Source: Bathymodiolus brooksi (lineage: Eukaryota; Mollusca; Bivalvia; Mytilida; Modiolidae). Taken from it: a stretch of 64,000 nt of DNA. Below the pieces are notes generated by a model. The model had not been told where the DNA came from. It ran no database searches and saw only the letters and a program-made list of their open reading frames with translations. Where the stretch lies: positions 20,073,804-20,137,803 of the forward strand of contig OY804579.1 in the NCBI GenBank assembly GCA_963680875.1, given 5' to 3'. Positions 32,701-47,700 of this stretch are shown here, piece after piece. A program made the position numbers and the translations under genes. How positions within the stretch are numbered: the first letter of the stretch is position 1; each line of letters starts with the position of its first letter.

Positions 32701-35700
32701 CTTTTGACAAACATATAAAAAAAAACACCAAATAATCAAAAAATTTAAATAATGAAAATATTTTCTACAAGAAATTGTCAACATTAACAGACCTTGGTAA
32801 ACTTAAGGTAATGTTAAGTTGCTTAAGGGGGTAGGCCTGGGGTATGAGAGATAACTCTATTTTCAGTGTCTTCTCAAATATATGATCATCTGTGTGTTTG
32901 AAAATTCCCCCTCAATTCCAAGCTTCTTGGTGACAAAGATTGTTTACATAGGATATGGCCAGTTAAAAAAATTACTCCTTTTCCTTTTACCTTTCCATAG
33001 CTGTGCTCCTTGTATTTTCATATCTTATTGCTACTTATGCCAGTGTCAGGCAGTGTGTTATTATTATATGCCGGTGCCCACAAAATATCATTGAAATATC
33101 TCTTTCCAGAAAAAATGTTCATCGAAGTATGTTGTCAAAAATGCCAGAAATGTAACACAATTTGTGTGACAATCTTTTTCTATTGAATTTCAAGGGTTTG
33201 TAAAAAAAAAGAATTAAATATATACACCAGAATCTTAGATATAATGAAACTATAGAGCAAATTCATTTTATGGTAGTAAAAATAGAAAGCTATGTTTCGG
33301 AAAAAAATTGTAATATCTGATCCTCTCTTATACAGCCGCCCCCTTCTTCTAAGACAACTAAAGAATAACCAGAATCAAACAAATACAACTGGAGCACAGA
33401 ATTTGAAGGAATTTGACAATACAACTGGGTGGCTGTCTGTGTTTTTTGTGTTTTTTTTTGTAATGAATTAATCAAGTAGAGTCACCCTCAAACCACCCTT
33501 CCCCCTCCCCAGCCGACTTGAAAATAAAAAAGACAAATGCAGTCATTTGGTAATTTGGACATCCACTTTGTCAATTATAAGAATTCAAAAGCTTTTTGTT
33601 ATTGGTAACTAGTTATTTTTTATCTCACAAACAAAGAAACTAGCAAAGGATGGGTGTGTGATAACTTTCCTCGACAATTTCATTTTTTTCTGGGTGCCAT
33701 CCATGAAAAACATAAATTTAAATATTTTAAAAATCTGATGGTAAAAGTTTGTAAAATTTGGTGCAATGATGTCTATTCTTCAGTGTGACATTTTTTGGTG
33801 GAAATTAATTGACAGGAATTTTTTTAATCCGATTTTTAATACCATGGTGATCCTCAGGACATCCCCCCTTTTTTGCAGTTTCCACTGTTTTGTACGTGAT
33901 TATCTCCAAACAGGATATTCAGATATGCTAGATATTTCATATTTATTCAACAACAACACTCTCAAGTGTATTAAAGCCAAAATATTCCCTTTCAATCAGA
34001 AATAAATGTGCATATCTATTAGAATCTTCCGAAACTAGTATTACCATCTGGCATCAAGAATACCCCCAAAATTGCTATATTTAGGATGTGCTATGGAGAA
34101 AACGGCACAGTGAAATTTGTTGAAACTTTGGCAGATAATGTATATAGACATAACTATTCCATGATGCAAATTTAAAAAAAATTGAATGATGGGAAAATTT
34201 AAGGGTAACCCAGGTCTACACCCTTAGCTAGACCATATTTGTTGGATCAGAATCTGGGAATATTTATTTCCTAAGCTCATCATAGACAGGGAACCATCAA
34301 CAAAAATTTGCAGTTTCAACTATATAAACTTACCACATCCACTTCCGTTCTATCAGCCTTATTCTCTTGTAATTCATCACAGTAGGCAAACAGTTTCTGT
34401 GAAATAATATTAATATAATATTTACAAAAAATGTATTATTAAACAAATGACAATATAAAAATATATATACATTAAATATTAAAAGTTCTTCCATAAAGCG
34501 TTTTATATTAAGAGGTGTAAGAGTATCTTTGAGTGAGGAAAATTTTGTCCATTATTGAGTGAAGTACAGCAGAACAAGGGTGAAATATCTAAATGGGATA
34601 AAAGGAGGCATTTGCTTTGACTTTCTATTTATTGCTACGTAAAATGAAATTACAAACCTTAAATTCCTCTCTGTTTTCATCCTGTAATTTTAGCAGGGCA
34701 TCATGGTCCTAAAAAATCCAACATTCAAATGAGCAAGTATGCAAATGTTTATAATTCAAAAATGCATATTTAAAATTTTTAAGCAAAAGAAATATCAACA
34801 TGTTGTGGGCTAGCATCACCAGTAGCCTTAAATCATTAATCTTAATAGGAGAATGGATAAAAAGACAGAACTTGATAAGAAAAGTTAACTTTTTGTTGTT
34901 AATTAATTGTAATATTTAAATACTCACAACCACCTGTCATGTCTAAATCTTGAAGAAAGTATGTAAAAAAAAAATTCTCTTCATTTTAATATCAAAATAC
35001 ATGGATTATGTTTCACGTAAACATTTTTTATGAAGCAACTTGCCTTTTTTTGTTACCATATTCTATTTAAATTTAAACATGTTTATTTTACTGACAAAGA
35101 AATTCATATCTTTTTAAAACCTTTTAACATACACACACAAAACATTTTTTATACAACATTTATGCCTAAGTGCTATAACAAAAACAGGATAAACTTTAAT
35201 ACAAATGTTCAACATGATTGCAAATACCAGTCGGGTTGAAATAAAAAAAAATAAAGTGCAAAAAGCTTTAATTTTACATGGCAAATGATACTTCTGGGAA
35301 TTAATGAAAAATGAAAGAATTTAACAAATGTCTAGCAACTGGAACGTTTTACTTATTAAAAATGAACAACATTCCATAAATGTATATGAACCTGAAGTAC
35401 CAAGATTGTATACCATGGGCAACAGTCATACAAATTTTTAAATTTGACATCAACTTAAGTTTGTTACACCATTACTGTGAAAGAATGTTCTCATTGTGAA
35501 TAATTCCATCAACTTCTTAAACCACAAAAAAGTTTTATAATAACAATATTGTGTATTTTATATTCTTAATTAAACATAGACAAAATCAATGAGTGATAAA
35601 GCAGTTTAAATCTAGATAAGTAAGCATGTAAAGAAAGTAAACAGGTGACACATGCAGGAGAAAGTACAGGTGAATAAAGGTAAAGCCAGGTAAAAAAGAT

Positions 35701-38700
35701 ATATGAACTCAGTCAAAATATAATAACATGTTTGACATCAATGTAGGCCCACCTCCAAGTTATTTGTTCTTGAACCTCTGTTGCTATAGCGATCCAAAAC
35801 AAAGTTTGCTTCTGATAATCGTCTCAATACTGGTGGACTTTGGAAAAACACTGATTCCAAATCCTGTTTGTAAAATTACATAGTGAAATACATTGTAGTT
35901 TTTATTTTCCATTATCCCTTGATGATTTCAGAAAAATATTTTTAAGGGATTTTAAGTTCCTTTTATTCCAATCTGCAACCTAAAAGATTCACATTTTAAA
36001 TATCATAGATTAAAATGCAACAGATTTAATTGCATTTTTATTGCTTTCCATACTAACCATATCCTTAAAGCCTGCTGATTTAGTCCGATCTAACATAATT
36101 TCTACGGTTCTGATTTAGCCTGTACAAACGGAATTTCTACAGCTTTAGCTCCTCATTCAGAGTAATGATGTCATCGCTGATATCATGTAGTTTATCATTG
36201 ACAACATAAGCCAGATTCCTTGTTTTATCAGGTTCATTTTGGTTAAATATGTTTGTAATTTCTTCATCTTGTCCTGAATCAGGTCGTGTAAATCTTCCAA
36301 CATGGAAACTTTCATTTGTAAGCTAGTTATGGCTAAGGCCTGCATTTCCTTCTCATGTTGTAGAAGGAGATCTTCATTGGAAGTTACAGATCGTGGTGAG
36401 GGAGGAGGAGATAATAGTTCTAATGGTTCACTGATCTAGTAGTTAGTTATGATAGAGAGAAAGGATTAATACAAAGTTGAAGTGTTAGTGCATAGAAATA
36501 CTAGTCAGAATAAAATGATGGTTTAATAATGATATCTTAAATACATTGAAACCAGTCTAAACCAAACCCTGAATAAACTAGAATCCTGTATAAACCTGTT
36601 TAAACCAAACCCTGAATAAACTAGAATCCTGTATAAACCTGTCTAAACCAAACCCTGAATAAACTAGAATCCTGTATAAACCTGTCTAAACCAAACCCTG
36701 AATAAACCAGAATCCTGTATAAACCAAACCCTGAATAAACCAGAATCCTGTCTAAACCAAACCCTGAATAAAACAGAATCCTGTATAAACTTTTCTAAAC
36801 CAAACCCTGAATAAACCAGAATCCGGTATAAACCTGTCTAAACCAAACCCTGAATAAACCAGAATCCTGTATAAACCTGTCTAAACCAAACCCTGAATAA
36901 ACCTGTCACCCTGAATAAACCAGAATCCTGTCTAAACCAAACCCTGAATAAACCAGAATCCTGTATAAACCTGTCTAAACCAAACCCTGAATAAACCAGA
37001 ATCCTCTATAAACCTGTTTAAACCAAACCCTGAATAAACCAGAATCCTCTATAAATCTGTCTAAACCAAACCCTGAATAAACCAGAATCCTGTCTAAACC
37101 AAACCCTGAATAAACCAGAATCCTGTATAAACCTGTCTAAACCAAACCCTGAATAAACCAGAATCCTCTATAAACCTGTTTAAACCAAACCCTGAATAAA
37201 CCAGAATCCTCTATAAATCTGTCTAAACCAAACCCTGAATAAACCAGAATCCTGTCTAAACCAAACCCTGAATAAACCAGAATCCTGTATAAACCTGTCT
37301 AAACCAAACCCTGAATAAACCAGAATCCTCTATAAACCTGTCTAAACCAAACCCTGAATAAACCAGAATCCTGTATAAACCTGTCTAAACCAAACCCTGA
37401 ATAAACCAGAATCCTCTATAAACCTGTCTAAACCAAACCCTGAATAAACCAGAATCCTCTATAAACCTGTCTAAACCAAACCCTGAATAAACCTGTCTAA
37501 ATCAAACCCTGAATAAACCAGAATCCTGTATAAACTGAACTTTAGATTCTTCCTAAGATTCCTCATCTAATAATTAAAATAATCCTCCTTCTGAGGATCA
37601 GTACATATACTACTATTTAACAAAACATTGAATCAATTCCTGTCAAACAAAATTATACAGAATTATACCTTATTCTAACATGACCTTCTCTTGCTTTGTT
37701 AACAAACGAGCGAGTTATCAATTCGGTATAATCTCATTAGCACATGCGCTGGTGAATGTGACTGACTTTTCCATTGGCAGCATAAATTGTGTGCAACATT
37801 TTCCGCAAACGTAAATATAAATTACCGTCTTCCAATCAAAGTATACTACCGTATTTGTACTCTTAGACATATCAGATGTTAGTTCTAATTAAGCAAATTC
37901 AAAACAATGCAATCTACCGGTATACTAGTGGACAAATGTTATTACAATAAATTATATGAACTACTTTTTTTTAAATTATAACTGCTTAGGTTTTGTTCAT
38001 GCTAAGAATGCACAGCATTGCTAATAGTATATATAATTTCACACTATTCAATAGTTTTAAAAAAAAATTTTGAATTTACCTTTTCCCTTGCAGCTGCTAG
38101 GGCATCAACTTGCTCTTTCAACTCCTGAAGTTGTCCTAATAGTTCTGATGATAAATCTGAAAGACAAAGGGGGGTAATAAATGTTATATTCAGTAAAATT
38201 TTCTAAAACTATTAATCAAACAATATAATGGAACACATTTTTTATGCAATGATAAAGGCAATAAATTAAAAAGAACATAGAATAATCATAGATAGTCTTT
38301 AGGGTACTTCTAAGATAATTACCTCTAGGCCTTAACAAAAGTCAAGCTAAGGACAATTCACTGTGACATCAAATGAAAATTAGAAGACAAATATGGTCGA
38401 GTTTGATTATCTTGAATTCAGAAAATAAGTCGTTTCATTGGATAATTCAAAGTAAAAATTTAGTTCATTCATAGTACAGTAGCTTTCAGCAAATAATTTA
38501 TTACAGAACTCAAATACTCAGCTGTTTCGAGGTAATATCATTGGTGCCTTTGACTTCAACCTAAAGAGATTTGACTGTAATATTATATTAGATAAACCAG
38601 CTTTGTACATATATACAAGAGATTGATAAGGTTTCATAACTTACTCAACCCATCTAAGGCACCTTCATCCAATTTCTTCTTCATTTCGGCCTAAAAAAAG

Positions 38701-41700
38701 ACAGAATAAAAATTCTGTAAATTTCAATAAAAAAGAAAACATGCCAAACTAAATCTTTCATAACAACATGAAATTAACAAAAATGGAACATAAACATGTA
38801 GATCTGTATTTTCCAATTTTTCCTCAGATATAATTTTTGTCACATAAATTCAAATATTAACCTCCATTTTGTCATATTAGGTTCAATTTTGTGAATAAAA
38901 AATGCTGTACATTTATAAAATAAAACTCAAGACAATATTTCATTCATTTCCAAGAGGCATAAACTAGATTAATTAAAGAACATCATCAAGTATATTATGC
39001 TTGAACTATACTTTAATCATCAGCTGTTTATCATGTAAAAAAAAACCCAAAAGATCTATGTCTTATTAAAGTTAAACTAAAGTAAACTCCTAAAAACCAC
39101 AAAAATGTTTCAGACTAAAAGTGTTCAAAGCACCAATGCATACAATGTGCTATTTTTTTTTCAGTGAGTATAATTGGAATTTTATAACAGTACTACAATA
39201 ATGATTAAATTTTATCACAATATATTTGTATTTACCTCTAATACCTCCACTCGTTTGGTCAGCTCCACATGACTTTCACAAAGTTTACCTAACTTTTCAA
39301 GGATTTCAAGAAGTGCCCCTGATGGACCTGGAGAACCACCACGAGTTACTGAACGTGAAGAAGTTGGTCTAGAGGGCTAAAATAATAATAAAAAAACCAA
39401 TTCATCATCTATAATAAGTTAATGGTGTTTATTTTAAAGAAAAATTAAATGCTATTATAAAAAAAACTAAGCTGGTTTTCATTCTCGTAAAGCTACCGGT
39501 ACATGCTTTTTTTTAACGAAATGCCATATTTTAAAAACTTAATAAAACTGAATGTGTATTCATGTACATAATATAAAAGATTGTCGAGTGCATAAAACAT
39601 CTTTTGTGAAAAACTGGTTATTTTGAATGGTATTTACAATACCAAACAATATGTTATAAAATGGTAGGAACCTGTATATTATAACATAGGGGTTATATAT
39701 AAACTAGATGACCACACTTCAAAACATTAATGTTTACATTATGTATGTTTTTCCAGGTTACTTCAAAGTGGAATTTTTTTTTAAAATATAAATAATAACA
39801 GAAATTATTTAATTTTATGAAATTTTAAATAAAATATGCTACTGTTGATGCTATAAGAATTTATATGGGACGAGGTCCCAACTATGGTAGAAATAGCAAT
39901 ATTTTGATTCCAGATCCATATCACTAGTGGCTAAAATTTCATGCACCGGAAATGACACACTGGAAACCAATACTTGGCTAAATCTGCAGAAAATCGGATG
40001 CGCAGTAATCTGGAACTACTTCCGGTTATTAATGTTAAAAGTCGTCCCCCGATATATCTCGGCCCAAAAAATCTCGACACTATTTTGATGCACTGAATGA
40101 GCGTGAAATTGGCAGATAATTTTCAGATTCGCGAGCATTCATGGCCGTGCCTGTTTCAATAGATGGAAAGAGCATCCTTACATTGTACTACAGTACATTC
40201 CAAAAAGTACACAAAAGTAAGTAAAATTTCTATTTCAATCATCCCAAGGATTTACATGATTTAAATATTAGATAATGTGGATTGTGCTTCGCTGGCACTA
40301 CTGGTAGCACCTGTCTCATATTATTGTCTAAAAAAATTTATTGGACTTGTCCCAAGTTACGTAACACCTATCATCATATTAATGTATAAAGGAGAATAAA
40401 GGAACGCACATATTTAATCTGATTAAATAACAGGTTAAATCTGATTAAATCACATGTTTAAAGTATTTATTTAAAGTGTTTCATCCATATTAAATATTCT
40501 GCAGGTGGGTTAATATATACCATTACACGTCAATATCTGAAAATCATAAAAATTAATCTTTTAGGAAACAATTATACAATAGGCTAATTTTTACTATTCA
40601 CACCATATGAGATCAATATGTCATTTGAGAACTGATTTGACAATATTTAAAGTTGGCTGATATTACTTAAAAGTTTACGATCTGAAAACTGGACGTTTTC
40701 AATAGTGAATCTTTAATCAATATTAACATGTTTATTGTGATAAGTAAAACCTTATAGAACTTTATAGAGACAGTAAACAAAAAGTCATTATTATCACTTA
40801 AATCATCAAATTTCTCAAAAACAACTCAATTAAATATTTTTATTAAGATTAGGGATCTATTTTTTTAAATATCTAATTACCGGTAGTATTGTTTTGTTAA
40901 CTCCATTTACCAAGAGAATGGAAATTAAATTACTAGTACATTTTGTAAACAGCTTGAAGGACTACAGGAGTCACTAACTTTATTTCACCACAGCCACTTG
41001 CCTGATTCCTACCATTAGACTAAAATATCAAGATAGCGATATTCGAAGGCGTCATTAGTTTTATAAGCTATCAGATTTTAACAAGTTCATAGTCCATTTC
41101 TTATGCCTTAATGTAACAATGACAGTTAGCTATTTATTATATAGATTTCTGTTAACTTAAAAAATTAATCAGTTTTTTTATTTTTTTTAACTTTAAACTC
41201 TACTTTTTAGGGACAAGATAATTTTTTGGATATCTTGAGTAGCAAATGGTGAAAATATTTCTCATTACATGTATCAGGCTTACAAACTAGAGTATATATA
41301 ATTATAGCTATATTAAATGTCTAGATACAATGTGCATGAGTGTACTTTTATTTTTGAAATGGTTTAATGAAGATATCAAATTCATATTTTAACAACTTAA
41401 TTTTACCAATACAATGGTTGTTGCAGTAGATTTTCTGCATGATTTCATTTAATGCTGATACTTAAAAGGAATGTCATGAGTGCAGCTGAAAAGCTGCTTA
41501 GATATCGTAAATAAACAAAAGTTATGTCTGCTGTAAATCATTTATACTTCATGTGTTATTGCATCAAAATAATTTTATGAAACCCTCCAAATAATCTTCC
41601 TTTACAAATCAATAGCCTCTATTTTTTTATTTTAATGTGGATATTTACATTATAGAAAATAATATGCTCAGGAATATTACAAATATTTTACAGCTGTTAG

Positions 41701-44700
41701 TGACATCTATCTGCAACAATCCTCTTCCTTTGTAACACAAAATTTAACATCAAATTAACACTGCATACAGTCTACACACTTCAATTATTTAAATCAAACT
41801 GCACATGCATATCAAGTCAAGCCAAATGTGATGCCATGTACTTAAATATGTATATGCACATGACCTAACCAGAAACTCCATATTTGGAGTTGTGCATGTA
41901 AGCATCAGATATCTTATTCTGTAACAAAATACATGTCCATGTATATCATCCCTCTATTTTCATGTGTCATCAACTTTCTTGGAATGTGATGCATGTATAA
42001 TAAAATGAACACAGCTATTAAAATAACAAAGATTCTCTTTCCTTAAAGAATTTGATATACGACCTGTATATAAAAGGCACTGAAGAGAACCTGATAATAT
42101 GCCCTATAAGAGCAGTTGCACTTTATGTACATGCTCAAATTATATGCCCTATTCATTAAATGGAGAAAATGACATTGCCATTTATAAACAGTGAAAATCC
42201 TTATACCCTCTAAAAAAATCCTTTTTGACAGATGTTAAAGTTGTCAGACAAAAAGGTTAATTCATCAAAAATAAATTAAACTCGGTTTTTCTTTCTTTCA
42301 ATAATTTTGTATCTTAGCAATCATTCCATGAAAATTGATTTCAAATAAAAATACATTACTTCTGAGAACGTGAACCAGGTATAATGGATGATAAATACAT
42401 TACTTCTGAGAACGTTAACCAGGTATAATGGATGACAAATACATTGCTTCTGAGAACGAGAACCAGGTATAATGGATGATAAATACATTACTTCTGAGAA
42501 TGTGAACCAGGTATAATGGATGATAAATACATTACTTCTGAGAACGTGAACCAGGTATAATGGATGATAAATACATTACTTCTGAGAATGTGAACCAGGT
42601 ATAATGGATGATAAATACATTACTTCTGAGAATGTGAACCAGGTATAATGGATAATAAATACATTACTTCTGAGAATGTGAACCAGGTATAATGGATGAT
42701 AAATACATTACTTCTGAGAACGTGAACCAGGTATAATGGATGATAAATACATTACTTCTGAGAATGTGAACCAGGTATAATTGATGATAAATACATTACT
42801 TCTGAGAATGTGAACCAGGTATAATGGATGATAAATACATTACTTCTGAGAACGTGAACCAGGTATAATGGATGATAAATATATTACTTCTGAGAATGTG
42901 AACCAGGTATAATGGATGATAAATACATTACTTCTGAGAACGTGAACCAGGTATAATGGATGATAAATACATTACTTCTGAGAACGTGAACCAGGTATAA
43001 TGGATGATAAATACATTACTTCTGAGAACGTGAACCAGGTATAATGGATGATAAATACATTACTTCTGAGAACGTGAACCAGGTATAATGGATGATAAAT
43101 ACATTACTTCTGAGAACGTGAACCAGGTATAATGGATGATAAATACATTACTTCTGAGAACGTGAACCAGGTATAATGGATGATAAATATATTACTTCTG
43201 AGAACGTGAACCAGGTATAATGGATGATAAATACATTACTTCTGAGAACGTGAACCAGGTATAATGGATGATAAATACATTACTTCTGAGAACGTGAACC
43301 AGGTATAATGGATGATAAATACATTACTTCTGAGAACGTGAACCAGGTATAATGGATGATAAATACATTACTTCTGAGAACGTGAACCAGGTATAATGGA
43401 TGATAAATACATTACTTCTGAGAACGTGAACCAGGTATAATGGATGATAAATACATTACTTCTGAGAATGTGAACCAGGTATAATGGATGATAAATACAT
43501 TACTTCTGAGAATGTGAACCAGGTATAATGGATGATAAATACATTACTTCTGAGAACGTGAACCAGGTATAATGGATGATAAATACATTACTTCTGAGAA
43601 TGTGAACCATGTATAATGGATGATAAATACATAACTTCTGAGAACGTGAACCAGGTATAATGGATGATAAATACATTACTTCTGAGAACGTGAACCAGGT
43701 ATAATGGATGATAAATACATTACTTCTGAGAATGTGAACCTGGTATAATGGATGATAAATACATTACTTCTGAGAACGTGAACCAGGTATAATGGATGAT
43801 AAATACATTACTTCTGAGAACGTGAACCAGGTATAATGGATGATAAATACATTACTTCTGAGAATGTGAACCAGGTATAATGGATGATAAATACATTACT
43901 TCTGAGAACGTGAACCAGGTATAATGGATGATAAATACATTACTTCTGAGAATGTGAACCAGGTATAATGGATGATAAATACATTACTTCTGAGAATGTG
44001 AACCAGGTATAATGCATGATTACAATTGTTTTGATTTTGACTACAGTGTGTATATATAATTTCATGCAAATTCATGGTATACAATTGTTGTTGAACAGTG
44101 CATTCTCTAGTATCTGTATGTATTGTTTTATATCTGTGCATTACATGGTCATATTTTACCCATCACCAAACTTTCGATCAAAGGAAAAAACTGTTTGTGG
44201 CTTTATCTCCCTAAATATGTGACAATTTTTATAAGCTTATCGTATTATACTTATTGATGCAGAAATATTGATTAGTAATGAGCTCATCATTTTGTGTTTA
44301 ATGTATTAGATACACAATAAACAAAATTATCCCGATAGCAATAGGAAGCCATGGAAACAAGTCACTCATGCAAAAATGGCATTTACCCATGCTTACAAAC
44401 CTTATGAGGTCTTTTCTGAAGTAAAAAAGCAACGTAAAAATATCATTTAGTGTCGCTATACAAATATTAAAAAAAACCTTACTGGAAGTACTGGCCAACA
44501 ACCCTCGATAAACAGCCATAAGTAAGATTTATGAAATATTAAAATGGTACAACAAACATGTTTCAAAATGTAACTCATAATAAATGGTTTTTTTTAAATC
44601 CTTTCAATTTTTGGTCCACTTTAAATTCAAGTGTGAGGGAACTAATAACATGCATGAAATTAATATCTTATAAATACATAAACATCTGTCATATGACAAA

Positions 44701-47700
44701 GTAGTTTGTTTAATTTGTGGAAGGAATTTCATTACCCGGTATTCCCCGAGAGTTTGTCATTATTCTGAGTGTAATAGAGTAAAATTTCACTCATCAATAA
44801 ACATTATGAATTTAACATTATAATGGATACAGGTTGTGTTTTAAGTCTGAACACAACATCTCATCCTCAATATGATATTAAAATCATTTATAACAGTCAA
44901 ACACACTGATTCTTTTTAAAGTACACCCAACCCCTCCACCCCCACCCATTAACCATTTAGTTACATTAGGTGAGAAATTTGGCATCAAAAGATCAAGTAG
45001 AAAAAAAAATTTGCACTCAGTTTTTAGGGATTCAAGTCAGAAATTAACATATCAATTTTATTACAAAGATTTTAAGATCAAAAACCAGTTTAAATAATGT
45101 TAACCTTTTAAACTATGTACCAATCTATAAAATTGTTTGCCAGGAGAAAATTACTTTCAATTAAAAATTCTAAAAAGCTATTGTAACCAGGACAGTTCTT
45201 GACCTATAATAATAGCTTTTAAAAATTGTCTGTAGTTCCATAACTGTACTTTAAACATAAAGTGATAAGTTTAGCCACCTTTAAATTGAGGTTACCAAAG
45301 GAAAACAAGAAACAAATGTAAAAATTTCTAAACAAATCAATCGTTCCATTACAAATAAGCTTCAGGTAAAATAACATAAACGAGAAAGAAAAGTTTTATG
45401 AAACAAACATTAAGATATTCTGCAACTAAATTAAAAACCTGCACCAAATCATGTAATAATAACCCTTTGATTTTTCGCAGGTGACCGTAACCACCCAAAC
45501 ACCATAATGGGTTTATATAGATATTAATCCAATTTAAGGTTTAACTTGTAAATTTGACTATTAGGAATGGGGTGTATACATATAATTCCGGTTACTTTCT
45601 CATCAAAATTACATAAATGTTATTCATGGTGTTTATTTTACCTGAGTTCAATATTTAATCTATAATAATGAGCCACCTTTCTTTTTGAACTTTGTGACAT
45701 GACTTTTTCTACTTTTTAATAAAGGCATCCCATAAATCAAAATTTTGATCACGATGTATCGGTACTTATCTGAGAGGATATAATTTCAAATGGAAATTTT
45801 AAGCCTTTCAATTTCCAATTATCTCAAAAGGAATGGTTAAAACAAGCTATCTTTTGATATAACACAACCAAATTTTAATTTACTGCATACATACAAGTAC
45901 AATATATCACACAGGCTGATTCTTAAGTGTTTTTGACAACAGTAACTATTGTTAGTAAAGTATTCATAACTATCATACAATAAGTGGTGACCATATTACC
46001 ATACAGTGTTCATAACTATCATACAATAAGTGGTGACCATATTACCATACAGTGTTCATAACTATCATACAATAAGTGGTGACCATATTACCATACAGTG
46101 TTCATAACTATCATACAATAAGTGGTGACCACATTACCATACAGTGTTCATAACTATCATACAATAAGTGGTGACCACATTACCATAGTGTTCATAACTA
46201 TCATACAATAAGTGGTGACCACATTACCATAGTGTTCATAACTATCATACAATAAGTGGTGACCACATTACCATACAGTGCTCATAACTATCATACAATA
46301 AGTGGTGACCATATTACCATAGTGTTCATAACTATCATACAATAAGTGGTGACCACATTACCATACAGTGTTCATAACTATCATACAATAAGTGGTGACC
46401 ATATTACCATACAGTGTTCATAACTATCATACAATAAGTGGTGACCATATTACCATAGTGTTCATAACTATCATACAATAAGTGGTGACCATATTACCAT
46501 ACAGTGTTCATAACTATCATACAATAAGTGGTGACCACATTACCATACAGTGTTCATAACTATCATACAATAAGTGGTGACCACATTACCATACAGTGTT
46601 CATAACTATCATACAATAAGTGGTGACCACATTACCATAGTGTTCATAACTATCATACAATAAGTGGTGACCACATTACCATACAGTGTTCATAACTATC
46701 ATACAATAAGTGGTGACCATATTACCATACAGTGTTCATAACTATCATACAATAAGTGGTGACCATATTACCATACAGTGTTCATAACTATCATACAATA
46801 AGTTGTGACCACATTACCATACAGTGTTCATAACTATCATACAATAAGTGGTGACCATATTACCATAGTGTTCATAACTATCATACAATAAGTGGTGACC
46901 ACATTACAGTAAAGTGTTCATAACTATCATACAATAAGATGTTACCACATTACCATAGTGTTCATAACTATCATACAATAAGTGGTGACCACATTACCAT
47001 ACAGTGTTCATAACTATCATACAATAAGTGGTGACCACATTACCATACAGTGCTCATAACTATCATACAATAAGTGGTGACCATATTACCATACAGTGTT
47101 CATAACTATCATACAATAAGTGGTGACCACATTACCATACAGTGTTCATAACTATCATACAATAAGTGGTGACCATATTACCATACAGTGTTCATAACTA
47201 TCATACAATAAGTGGTGACCATATTACCATACAGTGTTCATAACTATCATACAATAAGTGGTGACCATATTACCATACAGTGTTCATAACTATCGTACAA
47301 TAAGTGGTGACCATATTACCATACAGTGTTCATAACTATCATACAATAAGTGGTGTCCATATTACCATACAGTGTTCATAACTATCATACAATAAGTGGT
47401 GACCATATTACCATACAGTGTTCATAACTATCGTACAATAAGTGGTGACCATATTACCATACAGTGTTCATAACTATCATACAATAAGTGGTGACCACAT
47501 TACCATACAGTGTTCATAACTATTAAAATATATAAGTAAATTCACTCGCTCTATACAGTTACAGGTATATATAATTTTGCATAACATCCAATCCAAATAT
47601 ATATATACAATACAAACCATTTTCATCTGTTATTAAAAAAAACACAAAGAAACAAAAACAATTACCAATCATAAATGTAAATGCCTTGTTACAGGTGTTC

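Noticed and set aside
44298..44519. 73-codon hydrophobic minus ORF
   Set aside because: It could look like a membrane segment, but it has no partner exon in phase and lies in AT-rich intron sequence.
42350..47521. CRISPR-like regular arrays
   Set aside because: Units are contiguous and nearly identical with no unique spacers, in a eukaryotic intron. They are minisatellites.
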